This document shows positions 48,101 to 60,400 of a stretch of DNA of 64,000 bases, piece by piece. The stretch lies in contig NC_092675.1 in assembly GCF_964355755.1 (NCBI RefSeq), forward strand, positions 18,304,912-18,368,911, written 5' to 3'. Position numbers and translations under genes: made by a program. How positions within the stretch are numbered: the first letter of the stretch is position 1; every line of letters begins with the position of its first letter. The notes beneath the pieces are model-generated. The model did not search any database. It was not told where the DNA came from and saw only the letters and a list, made by a program, of their open reading frames with translations. This DNA is from Antedon mediterranea. Taxonomy: Eukaryota > Echinodermata > Crinoidea > Comatulida > Antedonidae.

Positions 48101-50262
48101 GCCTGTCTTCAACATTATGATGCTATACTCGAGCTGTTCAACCGGTTTTCAGCCATTAAAAACAATTATCGTAGGAGGAGATAGGAAAATGCGAAGCATC
48201 CTCGTATTATTGTCTGCGGGTATTTTTCAAGACGGACATCCATTAGAAAGTGTAGACCACCATCGAAAAACACCCCTATTTGGGGCAAATCGTTGAACCT
48301 AAATTCGTTTTAATCGTCAATAACTAATTATCGAACCCAATTTAATTAGTAAACAGGGTTACATCAGGTGGTTAAAATCAGTACCGAAAGTACGAACCAA
48401 CTTTATATACCATCGAGTAAACATTCTAGAAATAACGCGTGATTTACCGAATTTTGCCCTTACGTAAATTTATATATAGATTATTATTATTATTTATTGC
48501 CAAAAACCAGTTACAAACAAACAAAAACACAGAAACTAAGAGAGTAGGCAGGAACCTAAAAGTGAACCTAATCACTATAACAAGAGTTCAGGTTCCGTAC
48601 TCCCAAAGTAACAACAATGATATATAATAAACTATATAAAAATATTTAAATGACAAATAGACGAATCAACAGTGTCAATATAAAATAAACGGATAAAATA
48701 CATTATAGTCGATTCAACAAAGTCAATATAAAACATGTGATTTAAGTGAATTTAAAAATGTTGGAAAACTGTCTAAAATTAAAGAATTTTTAATTGTTGG
48801 ACTGAAATGAAACATTTAGAGTGTAGTAACACACGTCATTGTCGAAATACCTGTAGGCCTACGAGGAACGTAACAGTGAAAGTATACCTATACCGTATCT
48901 TTCTACAGTATTACATTTTGAACAATAAACATCGCATTACCTCTCTGATTTGGATGTTCTTCTTAACTCCAGAGAAGTGAAGCAGACGGGCTTTGTACTC
49001 TTTGGGTCCCACGTGACGGAATCCGGTATCAGCCCCACCTTCCATAATTCTATAATCAACAATGTTCTGTTATTAATACTCAGTATAAAATATTTTGTAA
49101 ATAAATGAAATGAAAATAAATGGAATGAGAAAAATGAGAATTTATTATAATATATTGTAAAGTAACACAAAAAATGAATCAGATATTTACATATAGTACT
49201 ATATATAAAGTACTTTTTAACGAACGAAAAACAATTAAAAACAGCTTTCCTTGTTTTGTATTATATTTAAATTCTATGTTAACTGAACTGGACTGTTTTT
49301 ATTGTACTGGAATACATTTGCTTCAAAACTAGGCATCTTTAAAATTAAAGATACGCATTAAACAACATAAAAGACTTTTAATTTGAATACAGTACTGTTG
49401 TAATACACTCACGTAATCGCTTGGAAATAGGATTTAAATAGTTCCGATTCATAGTCCATAACCTCTCTGTGTTGAACTGGTTTATCATCTAAAAATGTAT
49501 CTAGTTCAACCGTTTTATAAGCAGCTGTACCGTACTCGTCCTGTGAACAGAGAGAGAAAGATGTTTTCAGCTCATGTAGACCTACGCTTACAGTAAAGAA
49601 ACGTACATCAGGACACCAATTGGAATAGGTCAGTACATTTTTGGGGAAAATATTCACTCTTACCTGAGTTGAATCTGATCCGATCCAGAAATGGAGATCA
49701 TGAAGAAGTTCATCACCTTCTGGGTCTTTCTGTAAAAACAAAAATGTAGGGACACATCACGGATGTAAAATTGCCAGTGTTTTAGCTGTCTACATTAATG
49801 ATGATAAATTGATGTTTCAATTAAAAATACTACAAAAGTTAATTATTGCATAACATTGTGTTTTTGTTAATCCATTTTCAACTTAAAATTAATTTCGTTA
49901 ACCCGTTCTAAAGAAATGAATGCTCTGAAACGATAATACCCCTCTCAAAATGCACCAACCACACCTTGCCAAGCAATGTTAAAACGACGTAATCAAATTT
50001 GAAGGTCAAAACTTACGAATGTGTTCAAAAGAATGTAAGAATCTCCATTGTAGAATTTGCCGTACTCTTCTTTTGGCCAGTGGGTGACCTTAAATTTGAC
50101 GATACGCCAAATCTGCATGCCAACCTTCTGGCCAGCACCCTGCCATGCTGGTTCGGTCTCTGCCGACGCCTTCTTCACGTTCTTTTCCGTGTCAGATCCA
50201 AACAATGCCAAGTTAGAATCTTTCCAGTCATATTCTTTTGGTTTTACGAATCCAGTCGGCAT
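45115..50262 (-). CDS. Gelsolin/severin-like actin-modulating protein A, three domains, 364 aa
   Basis: Nine coding exons: 50262-50017, 49729-49664, 49540-49413, 49049-48941, 46751-46641, 46436-46267, 45829-45754, 45524-45429 and 45207-45115. Phase holds throughout (1095 bases). G1: [43 protein letters not shown] and [12 protein letters not shown]2: [37 protein letters not shown]3: [32 protein letters not shown], then [18 protein letters not shown]. The length fits severin, CapG and invertebrate gelsolin-like proteins with G1-G3 only. Such proteins cap and sever actin filaments in a calcium- and phosphoinositide-dependent way in the cytoplasm. There is no signal peptide. A Helitron copy occupies the intron between exons 4 and 5. 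Confidence 0.95.
46075..46225. repeat. Diverged relict of the 63-bp minisatellite unit
   Basis: GGTTGGTCGTAGTG, CCCCATGTTTCTTTCACAGG and AAAGTGTACTCTCTTATGGG align with the unit of the array at 26311 (GGTTGGTTGTAATG, CCCTTGTTTGTTTAACAGG, AAAGTGTCCCTTAGG). It is in a gelsolin A intron. Similarity is partial. Confidence 0.5.
47041..48480 (-). mobile_element. Helitron-like non-autonomous element, copy 2 (1440 bp)
   Basis: Reverse complement of the element at 11597-13317. On the minus strand it starts A|TCTATATATAAATTTACG and ends ...CGTACCATCTAG|T. It lies in the gelsolin A intron 46752-48940. It lacks the extra internal block of copy 1. Internal landmarks shared in order include CGAAAGTACGAACCAACTTT, GCTGTTCAACCGGTTTTCAG and AACTTGTCCCAAAATGAGAC (with small differences). 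Confidence 0.75.
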
Positions 50263-50273
50263 GTTTGAATTTT
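50017..50273 (-). CDS. First coding exon of gelsolin A with its acceptor
   Basis: The acceptor TTTTTTTTTTCTACTAAG ends just before 50273, leaving 11 leader bases before ATG 50262. The exon encodes [20 protein letters not shown] and continues to [10 protein letters not shown]. An acceptor upstream of the ATG means a noncoding 5' exon exists; the best candidate ends at 52467. Confidence 0.85.
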
Positions 50274-52466
50274 CTTAGTAGAAAAAAAAACACCACAAAA
50301 TAAAGGGTTTAATAAGGTGTAATTAATTTGTCATGAGTGACGGTTTGCCGCTAATCAGTTTCAGTGATGTTGTGGCGAATCCACGATTTTTAAATAGTAG
50401 GCCTAGCATGTGTGGAAACAAGTATACAGAAATAATCATCATTGAACTTAATTTATTTATATCTGGTTATTGTATTGTATTGTTCAATATCTTTCAGAGA
50501 TAAAGATTGCATTAACAGAAATGCATATTTTACCCAGCACTTACAGAATGTATCGCTTAGAATTAGATCTAAAAAAAAAAACCCGATACGAAACAACTCT
50601 GGGTAAAGAGAAAATGTTGGAGTACAATCTGGTACCATCCTCACCAAATGACCCGATATCCAAGTGTGAAGTTACCATGGAAACATAATTGGATATTATA
50701 TGTAATAGATATCACGTCGCTTTGGCTGAGGTCTCATCTCATCGTGTCATAAAGTTAACTATCAAAATGTCAAGAATCAAGGGCCTAACTCGGGGCCTAA
50801 CTAAAGGGTTTGGAAACAACTTAACTTCTAGTAGCACTGAGCCTTGGTGCTATAGGCCTAAGCTGTTTCATTCTGACTTTCTGAGAATTCCAGGTATTTT
50901 CATTTGTTATTGACAGACTAAGCCTATTGCCTGCAGCATATCACACTGTCTAGATTTTGTGTAACGACTCCTTCTAAAACAAACTTTTACCGATGCTGTG
51001 TTTCTTCACTTGTGTGGGGTTAGGCCTATAGTAATTTGTTTAGAATTGTATGTGTTTAATGTTGGCGTAATGGAACTGTTAAAACATTACAAATGTTTGC
51101 GTTGAAGATATGCATGTCTATATGTCTGTCTGGGAGTCGAGGTTATTACACGGTGGGCCCCTAAAAATGGTCACATTTTGAAGAATTGTCGCACTTCATA
51201 ATATTTTCACTTAATATTTGTTGAACTTAAAAAAACTTACTCATCGCACTAAAAAATAATATTATCTCAATGATACCCATCGTTGAAACAGATGTGATAA
51301 CTTGTGAATTTAAGACTATGTATGATAGCCTATACCAATTGTATACCCTCGGTATTTAAACCTGTTAGCATAATGTGATATATGGCTACGATAATTAAAA
51401 TGATGTAGCCGTCTTCAAAATTTATGAAGACAATCTTATCAAAGAATCAAAGAACTTCTATTAATTTAACTTACGACCCGTTATCAGGGATTCCATACAG
51501 TCATATCCCTTAACTCATTTATGTTACCTTCCTTATAAGGCGATCCTACTGGTTTAACATGATCCAGTCAATTTGGACTCTACCATTAGATTTAAAGGTG
51601 AATCAAGTTGTTGTTAAAAACTATTACAAAATATTCCACAGTTTATCTCCATCTTAAATAACATTTTCATTTACCAAGTGTTGTCAACGCTTCTGCGTCT
51701 CATAAAAGACATGGTTGAAATAAAATAAAATTGTAAAAAAAGCAATAATTTTGTTTATTAATGAGGATTATTCAGTTTAATAAACTGAATATGGAGACAC
51801 AGTAATGTATAGACTCTGCTTAGCTTTTGGGCAATATGTACCCATGAAACATCACTCAATTTTATGAATTTATGAAACATTTGGTAAGTCAATTGTATCA
51901 CGTGAGAGGGCAAAGTACAAAAGTGTACAGAATGTGTTTATTGTAGGGCGTGTCTCCAATTTATTTATTAAATTGATTTAATATTAGTCGGGATATTAGT
52001 ATACTGAAGTCCCTCGCGTTTGCGCCCTAATGACGTCATAACAGTTCGTTCCTGGGAAACCAGTGGGGGTTTGTGATTTATATTAAAATCAATTTGTAGT
52101 GATGCATCACCAGGCACACGCGAAAGACTGAGTAACAGCAAATTAAAGGTGGTGGCAACACGTATATTAGCTCTGAAGATGTTCTACGAACCGGGCCCCG
52201 ATATCATTCGAGGATGAACACATTTTACAGTTTAATAATCATTACCATACTAGATTGATAAGCATGCAATTCCCGGAAACTATAAATACACTATTACATA
52301 AATGAAGAGTATCCGTATTGGCAAATAATCCGTCGTTTAAACCAAACGAACTGACTGTTCGGAAAGTTTTCATAATGTTCATTAAGTGTATATAAAACAA
52401 AGAGTTGGAAATATGGTTGGAATTAACAAATATTATAATTATCTAAAACGATTTTAAATATCTTAC
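50274..52466 (-). other. Probable leader intron of gelsolin A
   Basis: No repeat family or coding exon is recognised. Small plus-strand open frames around 50470-50913 have no family resemblance and are not called as genes. Confidence 0.45.
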
Positions 52467-52640
52467 CTATTTAAATGGCTTATGGCGAATCTTCTACTGT
52501 CGGTATTCAGAGACCGAATGCACTTCCGGAAAGTTAAAGACTCACGTACACCGATATTGATACAATCGGCATACCGTAACTACCCAACCAGCCAATCAAA
52601 TGGCTATAAAAGACCAATCCCTGGACATACTAGGTGATAC
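52467..52640 (-). promoter_or_regulatory. Probable noncoding first exon and promoter of gelsolin A
   Basis: AAATAG|GTAAGA at 52467 is a good minus-strand donor. Upstream on that strand are CCGGAAGTG (consensus ETS site, 52522-52530 on the plus strand as CACTTCCGG) and two ATTGG/CCAAT boxes at about 52590 and 52616. A plus-strand TATAAAAG at about 52605 lies between the CCAAT boxes, so the core orientation is not fully certain. Confidence 0.45.
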
Positions 52641-54414
52641 CATTAATGAACAGGGGTCGGTGAAATACAGAGTGACACAAACACAAATCGTCAAGTTATT
52701 GAACAAGTGAGAGGTTATTATATGTTTTATGTTTAACTGAACATCGCGCTCCGATTTTTCTTTTACATTTAACAATGAAACTTCAAATAATAGAAATATT
52801 GCCTAAATCACTTTCAGTAATAATTAAACCATAAATAAAGTCAAAATGACCGACCCATTACCAGTTTTTATTGTTCAAAAGACATACAAATTCATGGTAG
52901 CTAGCAGAAATAATTATGAGGTATAAAACTACAATACAGTGAATATCAAAGACAAACAGTGTAGCAGTTTACTACTGCAAGAATCTTTCTTGGTCCAATT
53001 ACAGGGGGCGCTATACTTGTTTAGTGTTATATCAGAATGATAATTTTTTTTTTTAGAAGTAAATGCTTGCAATAATTACCAATGATATCTTATAATATGA
53101 TAAGACCAATATAAAAGTATTATCTTTTTAAGCACATAATATCTTAATTATTTATTTTGCTCAATATTTTAATAATCATATAATATATGCTGAGTTTCTA
53201 GTTTCTTTGAAAAATTGAATACATTACACACTAAAATGTAAAGTCAAATACAGATGAAATCTGTATTCTATTAAAACACATTAGATTGTCCATGTAACAA
53301 TAATATCTATAAAAATGAAAATAAATTGATTTGTATAAATCTAAATTTCTATGGTGGATAAATTCTATTTGTTAAAAGACACCCTAAGGCACTATACACA
53401 ATGTTTTAAAACAATTACTAGAAATATCTTAAAATGCACTCTTTCTGAAGGAATGATACAAATTGAAAGACAGATAGACATGATAGCAATCTTAGTACTA
53501 TCTCATTTAACAATATAAACAAATTTTGTGGTATATTCCAAAACTAGTCTACCATATCTACCATTTACCATGATGTATTGTGGCTGTGTCTTTAGTAATC
53601 TCCAGAACAACATTATCGTAAATCCAAGACATTCTCTGGCCAGGGAAATCTATGGACCGATTACAGTAATTCCCACAATGCATCATTCAAAATGGTGGAA
53701 TTAAGAACAAAACTAATTGTTTAGAAAGTTCATGTAATAAAAAATTTCACCCAATTCATGAAACATAGGTGAAGATTGTGAAAAAGATCTAAAAGGTAGA
53801 ATACTGCACTAGATATATTATAAAGCACTATCAAATACATTTAAAACGTCAGAAAACATCATTAGGAAAATCTTAACATTCAATTATTAACACACTTAGT
53901 TGCATAATAATATCCAATTGTGTTCAGTGCCAACATCGGACAATCACAAAATCTGAAATAATTTTAGCATTGGGTTTAGAACATTTTCAATTACAGAAGG
54001 ACTAGGTTTACATTACACTGTATTCATTTTGTACACATTTTTACTATTTATCAGTAAACAATTTGCAAAATATTACAGCAAAAATATACTTAACCCACCA
54101 GGCAATTTCATTGGTTTTCCTTCAACATTAATGTTTAAAAATGTTAATTGTGGTTGAAACCCTGTGAATATGGCAATTTTTCCGATTATTTTGTAATGTA
54201 CCGGAAAATCCCATGTGATATACTTACAATTAATTTGATTTTCTAATACATTATTATGTCTCAGTTATACATCTTATGACTAAAATATAACTTCATCTAT
54301 ATCCAAAAAAAAAATTAAAAAAAAAAGATTTTTATCATGCAAAATATATATAGAATGGGTTCTTTTTTTAGTGGTAATATTTCACAGTATCTGATAGTAC
54401 TACTGTAATTTGAC
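52641..54414. other. Region downstream of gelsolin B: no gene recognised
   Basis: AT-rich sequence that should contain the gelsolin B 3' untranslated region. No open frame or repeat was recognised. Confidence 0.5.
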
Positions 54415-57400
54415 CTAATGTAATGCTTTCTTGAATGCTTTGCTCTCTCTATGCATGCCCTCTGTCATAGTTGTAACAGAGATGAATGGGTGGCTTGTGT
54501 TTCTCAAGTAATTCTGTAAAATATAAATAAAATACATTTGAAATGTTTGTTAACAATACTGCCAATTTTTTATTTAGTTTTATATAATTTATGTTATATA
54601 CTAGCCAAGAAATACAATACAATTTAATGGAATCACTTGTGTAACAGTGGGACACGTTAGACAATACCTAACGGTGCATCCAAAGCAAAATAAAAAGACA
54701 AAGCAAAATAACATGACGAATAAGAGATCTAGTCTCACTGAATAAGTAGCTCAACTACTATACTTACATAATAATAAAGTTGATACAAATTGAAAGCAAT
54801 TAATATGCAGTATAAATACAAAACAACAAAAAAAACAATTTAAATATTATTTGCAGGGTTATTTAAATTTCAGTTCATTTTTTCCAAGAATCTTTTAAAT
54901 ATATCTTACAAAACTTGTCATAAATTGAATCAAGTGTGGCATTCTCAGAAAATAAATCATCAAGTAAATAGTGAAGTTTTAGGTCAGTGGAAAAACTTGT
55001 AAATATGTCCCAGTACTCTTGTAGATTGTTTTCATATAAAGAAGTTTTAATTTCATCAAACACCTTATATCTAATATCATTTAATTCAGGACATTCTAAA
55101 AATGAAATGTTTAATATTTTCAATTGACCCATTAATACATAATTTACAACTACCATTAAAATTCTCATGCCAACCAATCTTTCTTCTTTCAAGATCCAAG
55201 CAGTTAGTTTCCTAATTTCTACTTTTTATATTTGTTTGTCCGTTGTTCGGAGACGAGGACATTGGATTTGTTAAAATTAAAAGCAAGCTTCCACTTTCTG
55301 GAAAATTCACTTGCTGTTTGGAGAAGAAGGTTCAATTCTCTTTCGTCATTACCGATTAACACTACATCGCCAGCCCAAAAGGAAGCTCCAATTCTAACAT
55401 CAAATATGTTTACTCCAAGGTCTTTCGTACGTATCATTGTTTGAAGTTCATTTATGAAGATGGAAAATAAAATGGGGGATAGTGAACACCCTTGTTTTAC
55501 ACCTTCTTCAATGTTAAAAAAGTCAGTTTCAATATCACCCAACCTAACTTTACCTTTTACATTAACATAAAGATTCTTAATAATTTCTAGCATATTACCC
55601 CTACATATCCTCTTAACAGCTGAAAAAAGTCCATCTCTCCAAACAGTGTCAAACGCTTTCTTAAAATCCAAAAAAGCGAGAAATGTTTTTTTCCCTTCTG
55701 ATTGTTTTGCACTTTATAATGCTCTTAAGTGTGAAGATGTGATCTTCACATCTTCTATCTGCCCTAAAACCACCCTGAATTCTTGAATGAAGTTTGACAC
55801 TGTTTGGGAGATGATACGGTTATAAACTTTAGCAACAGATAGACATATAGATATACTGTAGTTTAAAACTTATAAGTACAATTCCTTTTGGACCCCAATG
55901 GAAACTAACGCCCGTATTCTTAAACCGGACTTTAGTCGTAGTTCGAAGTTCGACTTGAAAAAGTCGAGCTATTACTTCAAATTCGATTCAAAAACGAAGT
56001 AGTCGAAGTTTGCAGTTCGACTTAATGAAGTCGAGCTTTTAGTCGAGTTGCACACGTCTGGGTAACAAAGGCTATACATTGGCCAATGACAAGAGAGTAT
56101 TTGAGGAGCAGACGAAATTTTGCGCATTGATATCACTTTCCATTTCTTACAACACTTTTTACGCATCAGGACTATATACATGAAAAATAATTTTAATCGT
56201 TAATTATTAGAACAATATCAGTATTAATTTAATAGTGAAGTATATTTGATTAACAACAAATAAAATCTTCAAAATATATTTAGGAACCATGGCGGTACGG
56301 TAACTTTTATATTTTCTAGGCCCCCAACAAAGTATGATCGTGACGAACCACGCACTTCATAGCGTGACAAGAAAGCGCTAGGCCACCTAAACATTCCATC
56401 GCGTGGTGAATTGCCGCATCTCCCATTGTCGCTATGGCGTGACGTAGCTCAAGTCGGACTTGCGCGAAGAAAATAATGTAATTTGTATACAGTTGTAAAT
56501 AAAGATGTTTTTCATTATTATAACTTATACCAATGTATATTTAATTAAGCTAATATAAATTTGGATATTTCATTCTTCAATATCTGGCCAATATAACAAC
56601 TCAATCACTGTTACGTTTTTTATAAACATCTTTTAAAAACCATTTAGTCGACCATTTAGCCTGCCTCCTCCAGGACTAAAAAAATCGATCAAAATCCGTC
56701 TCGATTTAGTCGAGGTTGGCCTGATTTAGTCGGTGATTTAGTTGAAGTTCGGTTTATGAATTAAAATGACGTCATTTTTTTAGTTTTAGCTCGAACTACG
56801 ACTAAAGTCCGGTTTAAGAATACGGGCGTAATTTTTTTTTTGAAGATTAATTGGGTTGTCCTGAATTTATTCATCTTCATATGTTTCTCCTTTGTTTTTT
56901 CCTGATGATTTATCATTTGAATTTTTTTATGCATCGACCTCTCTTATGTATGAGGTAGTGATTCGAAATAAAAACAAACATTACTCAATTACTAATCTTT
57001 CACCACATGAAAATATATCTCCTCATTAATTTATTATTTGCATATCATATTTGTACTTACATGAGCATATGCCAAAGCATTTGAACTTTCACTTTGATCA
57101 GCATTTCTTCCAATCCAAACGAACAGCTCTTTAGCTGTGTCGATGATAAATGCATCCTGTATAATACACGTAAAATAAAATGGTTATTTATATTGAAAAA
57201 TAGTTAACAGGAGAAAATGATGTTACAAAATGTAACAATACACTACTTTTACAATATATTTATTTAATGTTATTTATCTAAAAATCAACAATAATTACCA
57301 CCATTAACAGGTTTGAAATAATATAAAAATAGTAGATTTATATTTCATTAAAAAAAGAAATGAAAACATAACATGACAGAACAAGAATATGATATGCATT

Positions 57401-60400
57401 ATGTACATAATATTATTTTAGTATTATATACTTACATCAGATTTCAACTCAGATCGTAAGAGCTCTCCTTCAGCTACCTGCTTAAAGTCAAGTTCACCAT
57501 TCACCTCTTTCAACCTGTATACAGATATATACTTAATAAGTCATCATTTAGGCAACCAATGCTTGTCATACTAAAAATTATAAAGGCCAATTTACACAGA
57601 CGAGTGGTAACGGCAAGCGGAAAACCGCATAGCTTGTCCCATGTAATATCTGTATCTCTCTGAGCAGACACCGCCCGTTTGCTCCGTGTTGTGTGTAAAT
57701 GCTCATGAGGAATAACATTACCGTTACGAAGTAGGGTAAAGTCAACACATCTCTCTAGTCATTTAAATGTTCACTACTTAATTAACATTTAAGATGAACA
57801 AATGTATACTGTATCAAGTGTGTATGAATGTTTACCATAATATAAAATGGTAAAGCACAAAAGCAACAGTGAACCTTGTATTTACAAAAACATTCATTAA
57901 AAAAATATAAAGAGTTGTAAGGCAATATGTAGAGTACCATTGTACCCTTTGAATTTTAATTTAAAAACATTTTCATTATGTAGAGAAGCAAAATAATACA
58001 AAATGTTACACACAGGTAAGAATGACCTAGAATGACCTAGATGATATTTATGTGACATTATATAATGTTGGTATGTCCAAGATGTATGTATATTCTCTTT
58101 AAAAAAGTATTATTAGTGTGCAAAGAATTATTTACAATAAGGGGAATAAGGAACTAATACTGTATAACACGACAAATATTTAATTAAATAAAGTACTCCA
58201 TTTAAGTGGCAATGAAATAAAATGAGGACTGGTTTACAATACTCATGTACACTTTAATATGCACTGAACTGCTACAGGGCTGAGAAGGGATATATGATTG
58301 GATAAGATAAGAGACATTATTTGATAGGAACATTGCTGTAGTGGAATATATTTTGAGGTTTTGATTCAATTGAAGTTGGCAATCTAGTACTCTCTTCACA
58401 CCAAACAAAACTAATGTTTTATTTATGGAAGGCTGACCATTGAAAACAAACAGAGTAATGTAATTACAATTGCAAAAAAAAAAAAATATTTGGTGAAAGT
58501 TATGGAATTGGGATTCATAGACATATTGAAATGGTTCTGAGAAACAAATTGCCATAGTAGAGGCGGCAAAAGCAATGGTACCACATCATACAGTGATAAA
58601 ATAACTATTAGCAAATTCTTACCCTGACCGACGGCTTTGCAATCTTCAAAATAAAGAGTATGTTCAGATACAATAAAATAGATATAAACACTCATCTTCC
58701 ACTATTATTATATGCATCTCCCAAATAATTTGACACTAAAATTATTTCATTTAAAATAAGCGTTGCAAAGATATGACCATTTTGTTTTCAATGGGTCAAA
58801 ACATTCAAATTGAGGTCAGAGGTCAAAGATGAACTTTAGAAATTTGACAACATGGGTTTTTATAACCAGCATGATTAAATTATTCATAAAACACAATGTT
58901 TACAGTTTCCTCATGATCTGCACACGAAGGCCCTTTTTTGACATAGGGATCTGGACTATTGTTTTATGTTTGATAAATATTTATTTCTATCAAATAGTTT
59001 GGTGTAACAGATTAAACAATGTAAATTGTAGGTCATAGATATTGTATTAGCTAAAATTGAGTGTGGTAGGAGGGAGGGACAAAAAGGGAGAGACAAAAAG
59101 GGAGAGAAGGTATACCTGAACATCTTTGGTGGTGAATCATCCTCATGTGGGCAAACTTTTTTTGGACATTCGACATCAGGTAGTAGTTCGTAGAATCTAT
59201 GAGTGTCTGATATACTGCCCTCATCTAGTGTTTCACTCTTTGCTTTACCTCGCTGTGGCATCAAGTCCTCTTGGATGTACGATCTAGCCTATGGCGGAGT
59301 ATAACGACAATGTAATTTTATAGTGAATACCACACCTTTTATACCACATTTTATATATGACAATAGAGTATCATTATTATGTTTAGCACCATAATTCAAA
59401 TACTATGTAGGTACAAAACTTATACTTATACAAAATATAAAGAACCTAACAACAATTGTCATTTAAATTATCTAATGGATTCTAGCATGAAAAGTTTCAC
59501 TTTCTAGGATCCTACAAATAATGAATATTTAAGAGTGGAATGGTAGAAATAATGGCATGAGGTGAATGATGAAAAATTATATTATTTGTACCATTCCACG
59601 AATAGAAAACATTTCTTATTTGGTTTACAGTATATAACATCTATCTATTATTACTTAGTGCTGTAATTGTTAAAATCTATTTAATGACGACCAGATGCAA
59701 GTTTCCTGGATAGAAGGGTCGTAGACATCGAAACACACTCAAGCATACTCGCAACCTATTAGCTCTAATAGACCTAGAGAGTTCGGTCATGCTAATTAAT
59801 TGAGTACGTGCTGGGGAGTTGGGATGTTCTTCTACAATCTATTTTTTTAGTTTTGGTGGTTTCCCATTAACAATCAATGCAGAGGTCCTAGGTTCTCGCA
59901 AATTAAAAACTCCCTAGTAAATGGAACACCGTCAGCTGCACCAACTACGTTGGGATATTACTAACCTTAAACTTTTCATCATAACTACACTTGTTACCGC
60001 ACCATTCGTAAATTTCCAAACCATTGTCAAGAATGAATACATCTTCGGAATTAAGCGATTTCCTTGAGAAGCATACCTAAATAAATACAAAAATAGAATA
60101 AATATGTTAGCCTCATCTATTTTCATAGTTTAATCACTTCATTTTAAATGTATTACTTGATGTAATAAATTACCATTCCTAACAGATACAGTAACTTAGT
60201 ATCTACAAGAACATTCTAGAATAAGATGTTTTGATTTAAGAAACCATGTATACAGTACAGTAATTAATAAGAACAATCAGGAACATTCAAGAAGTGCTAT
60301 TAATAGAAACTGTAATCCAATAGAATAAAAAGTATAAGGAATGATCTAGAAGGTTATGAACATATTGTATATAAGGGGAAGTATGACAATTGTAAGCGGG

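Noticed and set aside
50470-50913. Small plus-strand frames in the gelsolin A leader intron
   Set aside because: No family resemblance, no supporting splice structure and ordinary intron composition.
52585-52690. Plus-strand gene driven by the TATAAAAG at about 52605
   Set aside because: No open frame or spliced exons were found to the right before the minus-strand gelsolin B 3' end.
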